Shown here piece by piece: positions 58,889 to 64,000 of a stretch of 64,000 nt of DNA. The notes beneath the pieces were generated by a model. That model had not been told where the DNA came from and did no database searches. It saw only the letters and a list, made by a program, of their open reading frames with translations. Location of the stretch: the NCBI RefSeq assembly GCF_000422485.1, contig NZ_KE383850.1, forward strand, positions 1 to 64,000, read 5' to 3'. The translations under genes were made by a program, and so were the position numbers. Every line of letters begins with the position of its first letter. The first letter of the stretch is position 1. Source of the DNA: Paenibacillus pasadenensis DSM 19293. GTDB lineage: Bacteria > Bacillota > Bacilli > Paenibacillales > Paenibacillaceae.

Positions 58889-60442
58889 GTGAAAGAGGGT
58901 TCGCTAAGCGCGCAAACGCTGCGGGGCATACCGGAGCTGAAGTACGTGAACGCCGACAATGTCGTGCGTTATCGCGCGATCATGCGCTTTTTTTATTTGG
59001 AATACAAGCGGCTGCGCTACTGGCTGAGGCCGGAAGAGATTTTCGACGCCATGTCCGCCGCGAGCCTTTGGCCTGGCTATACGCTGGAGATGTGCCAGCA
59101 GGATCTGGAGCAGCTGGCGCAGTGGCAGAACCTGACGTCGCGGCATGAAGGCGGCCGTTCGTCGACGTTGGAGGAATACTTGAAGAAAAAGCTGCAGTAT
59201 TGCTTGCGGCCGTACTCCATCGAGATCGAGCGCATGCTCGAATCGCTGGAGAAGGTGACCGGCTACGGCGGATCGCTGGAGGCGAGCCTGTTCGACACGA
59301 TTGCCGAAAAGCTGTTCGCGATCCGCCTCGATGCGGTCGAGCTGGAGCCGGAGGCCGCTTTGCAGCTATGGAAGTCGCTGTACGAATCGTTCGTCAAGCT
59401 GCATGAAAATGCCGCCGACTACATGGCCAGCCTGCACACCGCAAAAGCCGAGGAAATGATGGTGACGGACGCCTTCCTGCTGTTCAAGGAGAAGCTGACC
59501 GACTATCTCCAGCATTTCGTACAGGCGCTGCAGCGCAGCTCCTACTCGATTGAAGGACATCTGCTCCAGATCCGCGAGCCGGTCATGGAGCTGTTCCTGG
59601 AGCGTGTCGCCGCAGGCGAGCTGAACCGTCCCCGGCTGGAGGACGGGCCAGACAAGGAGGAGCTGCTGGAGGAGCTGCGCCAGGGCTGGGGCAATATCCG
59701 GCGCTGGTTCCTTGGCAGCGGCTCCGCGGCGAGCGAGCTGACGATGCTGGAACGGGCGACGAAGGATGCCATCGCCCGCATCGTGCGCAGCGCCATCCGC
59801 ATCCAGGAGCGCAAGCGCTCCGGGATGAGCCGCAAAAAGGAGCTGGAGCATCTCGCGAGCTGGTTCGCCCGCCTGGAGTCCATCGAGGACGCCCATCGGC
59901 TCGGCGCGCATGCGTTCGGCTTGTTCCGCACGCGCCATCTGCAGGGCGAGGATCTCCGCACGACGGACCGCTCCGATCAATCTTCCTGGGAGGAGCAGCC
60001 GATGCTGCGCCGGCTGCGTTCCCGCAGCCGCAAGCGCTCCGAGCGCTCCGTGTCGGATTCGGTAACGGATCATGGGGCGCGCAAGCAGCGGGAGCGGGAA
60101 GCTTATCAGGCGAGGCAGGCGGAAGAGAGGCGCGGCATCGAACGGATGCTGCGGCTGAAAGAGCTGTCGATCTCCGAGCTGGGGCCGGTGACGGCCCAGG
60201 AGCGGATCCGCTTGCTGCAATGGATCGGCCGCTGCATGACGGCAGGAACGAGGCGCAGCTTCGTCACGGCGGAAGGGGTGCGCATCACGCTCCAGAAGCC
60301 GGAGCATGGTGAGCGGGCGCTGCTGCAGGCGGAGGATGGAGAGCTCGAAATGGCGGATTATCGGCTGAGCTTCCAGCTGACCGAGGCCGCTTCAAGTGAG
60401 CTGGAGCTGGCCGAGAGAGAAGAAGAGGAGGCGAGGCGATGA
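58889..60442 (+). CDS. jetA: Wadjet type II protein JetA (TIGR02677, kleisin-like)
   Basis: A 517-residue protein of the TIGR02677 family: N-terminal winged-helix-like part (KYVNADNVVRYRAIMRFFYLEY), a long helical middle part and a basic stretch (RRLRSRSRKRSERS, about residue 375). In Wadjet it is the MukF-like kleisin that bridges the SMC heads. The frame is open from TTG 58856, but that lies within the -10 box; GTG 58889 lies eight bases after GGAGG and ATG 58883 only two, so I use 58889. It overlaps jetB by four bases (ATGA). Confidence 0.88.
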   Translation: MKEGSLSAQTLRGIPELKYVNADNVVRYRAIMRFFYLEYKRLRYWLRPEEIFDAMSAASLWPGYTLEMCQQDLEQLAQWQNLTSRHEGGRSSTLEEYLKKKLQYCLRPYSIEIERMLESLEKVTGYGGSLEASLFDTIAEKLFAIRLDAVELEPEAALQLWKSLYESFVKLHENAADYMASLHTAKAEEMMVTDAFLLFKEKLTDYLQHFVQALQRSSYSIEGHLLQIREPVMELFLERVAAGELNRPRLEDGPDKEELLEELRQGWGNIRRWFLGSGSAASELTMLERATKDAIARIVRSAIRIQERKRSGMSRKKELEHLASWFARLESIEDAHRLGAHAFGLFRTRHLQGEDLRTTDRSDQSSWEEQPMLRRLRSRSRKRSERSVSDSVTDHGARKQREREAYQARQAEERRGIERMLRLKELSISELGPVTAQERIRLLQWIGRCMTAGTRRSFVTAEGVRITLQKPEHGERALLQAEDGELEMADYRLSFQLTEAASSELELAEREEEEARR

Positions 60443-61644
60443 ATCGCGGAGCGGCACGCCGCGCAGCCAAGCGAGAGCGCAGCGCGGAGCAGCTGGCCGA
60501 GCGCAAGCAGGAATGCGCGCAGGCTCTGCTCAACCGGCCGTGGGTGTCCAAGGAAGAGGACGCCGAGCTTTATTATGCGGTCAAGGATCATTACGAGGAG
60601 CTGAGAGGCTGGTTCATGGACAAGGCGGGCTTGCCGCTGCTGCTGACGCGGACGATGGCCAAGCTGGATAAGGCTCCGGTCGGCGCGCAGCCCTGGATGG
60701 GATTCGAGGAGTTCCGCGAGCCGCAGGACTATGTCTTTTTCACCTACGGCCTCTGGTACCTGGAGTCCAAGACGGAGCTCGACCAGTTCCTGCTGTCCGA
60801 GATGGTGGAGCAGATCCGCGAGCAGATGATCGCCGGAGGCATGGATGCGGACTGGCGAGTCTACTCGCATCGGCTCTCGATGGCGCGCGCGCTCAAAAAG
60901 CTGCGCGTGCTCGGCGTGCTGCTCGGCGTAGACGGCGACGAATCGCTATGGGCGCAGAACGAGGAGCGCAACGTGCTGTACGAATGCTCCCCTGCCGCCC
61001 GGTATGTGCTGCGCCGGTTCCCTTGGGACCTGACGGATGCCCGGGAGCTGCGGCAGCTCGAGGATCCGGTCACGTACGCGGATACGGCCGATGGGCAGAA
61101 CGGACGCATCCGGCACCGGGTGTTCCGCCGGCTGCTGATGGAGCCGCTGGTCGAGGATCGGGACTGGAGCGAGGAGGAGCTGAAGTACGTGCAAGGTCAG
61201 CGACGCGCGATTTTGGACCAGCTTGAGAAGACGCTCGGCTGGAACGGACGGCGCTATCGCGAAGGCATGGCCTTTTTCCACCCTGGCCTCACCTCGGAAA
61301 GCGAGCTGTTCCCGACGCAAGCCGCCGTCTCCGATCTCGCGCTGCTCGTGTCCGGAGAGCTGCGGCGCCTGAAGGACGAAGGAAGCCTCGAGCCGCAGCC
61401 GGATGGGGCGATCCGCTTGACGATGTCCGAGCTGGAGACGATGCTGCTTCGCCTGCGCAAGCAGCATGGAAAGTACTGGAGCAAGGAATGGAGGGAGGAT
61501 CTGTCCAGCAGCGAGCTGGCCGCCCTGTGCCTGGACCATCTGAAGTCTTGGGGGCTGGCGGAGCGCACGGCGGCAGGAGAGGTCCGAATATCGGCTATCC
61601 TTGGGCGATGGCAGGCCGAATATGGGGAGGAGGAGCGGGAATGA
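60439..61644 (+). CDS. jetB: Wadjet type II protein JetB (TIGR02678, MukE-like)
   Basis: A 401-residue protein of the TIGR02678 family. Visible segments include LLNRPWVSKEEDAELYYAVKDHYEELRGWF (in two parts, about 30-58), YVFFTYGLWYLES, and VLLGVDGDESLWAQN. In Wadjet JetB is the KITE/MukE-like subunit that binds JetA. It overlaps jetA and jetC by four bases each, so the three are translationally coupled. Confidence 0.88.
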   Translation: MNRGAARRAAKRERSAEQLAERKQECAQALLNRPWVSKEEDAELYYAVKDHYEELRGWFMDKAGLPLLLTRTMAKLDKAPVGAQPWMGFEEFREPQDYVFFTYGLWYLESKTELDQFLLSEMVEQIREQMIAGGMDADWRVYSHRLSMARALKKLRVLGVLLGVDGDESLWAQNEERNVLYECSPAARYVLRRFPWDLTDARELRQLEDPVTYADTADGQNGRIRHRVFRRLLMEPLVEDRDWSEEELKYVQGQRRAILDQLEKTLGWNGRRYREGMAFFHPGLTSESELFPTQAAVSDLALLVSGELRRLKDEGSLEPQPDGAIRLTMSELETMLLRLRKQHGKYWSKEWREDLSSSELAALCLDHLKSWGLAERTAAGEVRISAILGRWQAEYGEEERE

Positions 61645-64000
61645 GCATCGAAGCGCGTCGGGAAGAACGGGTGGAAGAGCAGGAGGACGACGGAAGAGAA
61701 AGCAGTTTTCGAGCGGCGGAGGCCGCGGCGGCGCCGTCCTCGGCCCGCTGGCAGATGAACCGGGTCGGCATCCTGAACTTCTGGTATTACGACGAGGAAG
61801 AGTTCCAGCTGGAAAATGGCCGCATCATCCTGCGCGGAGCGAACGGCTCCGGCAAGTCGGTCACGATGCAAAGCTTCCTGCCGCTCGTGCTGGACGGCGA
61901 CAAGCGGGCTCATCGGCTCGATCCGTTCGGATCGAGGGACCGCCGGATCGAGTATTATTTGCTCGGCGAAGAAGAGAGCGGGTCGGTCAAGACCGACTCG
62001 ACCGGATACTTGTGGATGGAGTTCAAGCACGGCGAGACCGGCTTGCATCGCACGATCGGCATCGGGCTGAGAGCGCGGCGCGGCGGAGCGCAGGTGCAGT
62101 TCTGGGGGTTCGCGATCACCGACGGCAGGCGGATCGGACGCGATCTCTGGCTGTATGACCGTCCGGCCTGGCTGCAGGACAAGATCAAGACGCCGCTCGA
62201 CCGCAAGGAGCTGGAGAAGCTCATCGGCGCAGGCGGGCAGGTCGTCCACGACCAGAAAGCCTATCAGGATCTCGTCAACAAGCAGCTGTTCGGCTTTCCG
62301 GACAGCGACGCGTTCCAGGATTTGCTGCAGCTGATGATCCAGCTGCGCAGTCCGAAGCTGTCCAAGGACTTCAAGCCGTCCGCCATCTACCAGATCCTGC
62401 ATCAGGCGCTGCCGCCTCTGCTCGAGGACGATCTGCGCCCGCTGTCCGAAGTGCTGGAGGACATGGACCAGATCACGGATCGGCTGGACGAGCTGCGCCG
62501 GCACCGGGCGAGCGTGGACAAGCTGCAGCAGCGGTATGATTTCTACAACAAGCATCAGCTGCTGGAGCGGTCGGACCGCTATCGCGCCGCGGCGGCGGAG
62601 CTGGAGCAGGCGCTGGCCAAGGTGCGGACATGTCAGCAGGAGCTGGACGCCGCCGGGCAGGATCGGGAGGCGGCGGAGTCGAGGCTGGCCGCGCTGCAGG
62701 ATCAGGTCCGCACGCTGAACGCGGAGCGCGAGCTGCTGGGCCGGCATGAAGCGATCGGCAAGCAGCAGGAGTACGAGAAGGCGCAGGAGATGCTGGAGGA
62801 TCTGGAGCGCCAGCTGGCTCGGGCCAGGGAGTCGCTGCGCAAGGCAGGAGCCCGGGAGGACCAGCTGCGGCGCGAGCAGGAGGCGCGGCAAGCGGATCTG
62901 CAGCGGCTCGGCGGAGGGCAGCTAGAGCTGCTGGATGAGCTCGAGGCGCTGGCCGGCGAGTTGGAGTTCCAGGAGCATGCGGTCTATCACCGCTATTGGA
63001 TGCCGGATGTTCCGGCCGGGGATGCATGGCGCGAGCCTTGGCGCCGGGATCTGAGGCAGCATCGTCAGCGCATCGAGCAGGCGCTTGCCCGGGCGGTCCA
63101 GGAGCGGGAAGCCGGAGCGGCCGCCAGGGATCGGGAGATCGAGCTGGGCGAAGCGAGCCGCAGCCGTGACGAAGCGGAGCGGATTCGGGGAGATCGCGGA
63201 CGGAAGCTCGACGAGGCCAGGGAAGAGCTGAGAAACGAGCTGGCGATCTGGGCCGGCCGGCTGCAGGTTCTCCCGTTCGACGAGGCGTCGCTGCGGGCGG
63301 CGCTGGAAGCCGTCAGCGAGTACAGCGAGGAAAGCAGCTCGCTGGAGCCGCTGCGCGCGCCGCTGGCCGCCGCCTATGACGGGGAGCGCGAGCGTCTCGT
63401 CTCGGCGCGGCTGGAGCTGGAGAGGGAAAGCCGCCAGCTGGCCGCAGATCGCGAGCAGCTGGTCATGGAGAAGCGGCGCTGGGAGCAGAGCCGGGAGCCG
63501 GAGCCGCCTCGCAGCGAAGCGCGCAGCCGCTTTAGGTCCCGGCTGGCGGGCGAGATCGCCGGAGCTCCGCTTTATGCAGCTTGCGACTTTGCCTCGGGCC
63601 TGACGGAAGAGGCGCGGGCACGCATCGAGGAAGCGCTGGAAAAAAGCGGGCTGCTCGATGCCTGGATCGCGCCGGACGGGCGGATCGAAGCGGCGGCTGC
63701 CGGCGAGGAAGAGAGCTGGCTGGCTCCGGTTCCGTACGAGTTCGGCTATACGCTGGCCGATGTGCTGGTCGCGGATCCGCCGGAGGGCAGCGGTCTGAGC
63801 GCCGAGCGGATTCGGCAGGTGCTGCGCAGCTTCCTGTGGGACGAGAGCGGCGCGGCGGGCGACGGCGATTGGGGAGGCGCGATCGGAGCCGACGGCTCGT
63901 ATCGTCTCGGTCCGTTGTCCGGGCGGTCCGCCGTGAAGGAGCGGGCCGAATATATCGGCCGGGAGACGCGCAAGCGGACGAGGCTGCTGGAGATCGCCCG
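61641..64000 (+). CDS. jetC: Wadjet type II SMC-like ATPase JetC (TIGR02680), partial at window end
   Basis: The first 786 codons of a MukB-like SMC ATPase. After an acidic N-terminus comes NRVGILNFWYYDEEEF and the Walker A GANGSGKS at 66-73, then a globular head part up to about residue 260 and a coiled-coil arm rich in Glu, Arg, Leu and Ala (about 265 onward, with EEREL-type heptads). The signature and Walker B parts, and the rest of the protein (family length about 1350), lie beyond 64000. In-frame reading is intact throughout. The nuclease subunit JetD (TIGR02679) would be expected downstream. Confidence 0.9.
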   Translation, partial: MSIEARREERVEEQEDDGRESSFRAAEAAAAPSSARWQMNRVGILNFWYYDEEEFQLENGRIILRGANGSGKSVTMQSFLPLVLDGDKRAHRLDPFGSRDRRIEYYLLGEEESGSVKTDSTGYLWMEFKHGETGLHRTIGIGLRARRGGAQVQFWGFAITDGRRIGRDLWLYDRPAWLQDKIKTPLDRKELEKLIGAGGQVVHDQKAYQDLVNKQLFGFPDSDAFQDLLQLMIQLRSPKLSKDFKPSAIYQILHQALPPLLEDDLRPLSEVLEDMDQITDRLDELRRHRASVDKLQQRYDFYNKHQLLERSDRYRAAAAELEQALAKVRTCQQELDAAGQDREAAESRLAALQDQVRTLNAERELLGRHEAIGKQQEYEKAQEMLEDLERQLARARESLRKAGAREDQLRREQEARQADLQRLGGGQLELLDELEALAGELEFQEHAVYHRYWMPDVPAGDAWREPWRRDLRQHRQRIEQALARAVQEREAGAAARDREIELGEASRSRDEAERIRGDRGRKLDEAREELRNELAIWAGRLQVLPFDEASLRAALEAVSEYSEESSSLEPLRAPLAAAYDGERERLVSARLELERESRQLAADREQLVMEKRRWEQSREPEPPRSEARSRFRSRLAGEIAGAPLYAACDFASGLTEEARARIEEALEKSGLLDAWIAPDGRIEAAAAGEEESWLAPVPYEFGYTLADVLVADPPEGSGLSAERIRQVLRSFLWDESGAAGDGDWGGAIGADGSYRLGPLSGRSAVKERAEYIGRETRKRTRLLEIA

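Overview
The window (64 kb, high GC) is a chromosomal segment of a Bacillota bacterium. Gene order and protein sequences point to Paenibacillaceae (Paenibacillus or a close relative such as Cohnella); this assignment is inference from synteny and family resemblance, not from a search. The blocks hprK-lgt-ppaX-yvoF-hisZGDBHAF(IE), trxB, rapZ-yvcK-whiA-HPr(crh locus), clpP, cggR-gap-pgk-tpiA-gpmI-eno and secG-rnr-smpB-ssrA are the classical Bacillales order. The GC-rich codon use leaves many long antisense shadow frames, which are not listed.

Layout. 1-960: 3' end of a 23S rRNA gene and six tRNAs (Met, Val, Asp, Phe, Tyr, Lys) ending in a terminator. 1-3.4 kb: a PucR-type regulator and the multi-use sugar ABC ATPase MsmX. 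3.5-5 kb: secreted NagZ-type hexosaminidase on the minus strand. 5.2-17.4 kb: HPr kinase, lgt, ppaX, an acetyltransferase, a polysaccharide deacetylase, and a complete histidine operon with hisJ. 17.5-27.7 kb: prs, a TPR/HTH protein, trxB, glucokinase, rapZ-yvcK-whiA-HPr, a SIMPL protein, and clpP under a CtsR box. 28-36.4 kb: tRNA-Arg and the CggR-controlled glycolytic operon, then eno and a sugar isomerase/epimerase. 36.5-42 kb: secG, an unusually long RNase R, smpB and tmRNA. 42-45.6 kb: a membrane M48 protease fused to TPR and ankyrin repeats, and a Doc/AbrB-type toxin-antitoxin pair. 45.6-56.4 kb: a carbohydrate-uptake island (YesM/YesN-type two-component system, LplABC-type ABC importer without its own ATPase, secreted pectate lyase) plus a quinone reductase beside the remnant of an HxlR regulator. 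56.5-58.7 kb: small genes around a striking 52-bp hairpin repeat array. 58.8-64 kb: jetA, jetB and the first part of jetC, a type II Wadjet anti-plasmid system that runs off the window end.

How the parts connect. Carbon catabolite control is over-represented: HprK, an HPr-family protein carrying both His15 and Ser46, the CggR regulon, MsmX (which may energise the LplBC permeases) and several cre-like sites in front of sugar genes. The trans-translation and RNA-decay genes (rnr, smpB, ssrA) are contiguous. The points most worth a second look are the RNase R with an acidic insert in its catalytic domain and a Gly/Arg-rich tail, the hairpin array upstream of ydhK and jetA, the Wadjet operon, and the protease-ankyrin fusion.
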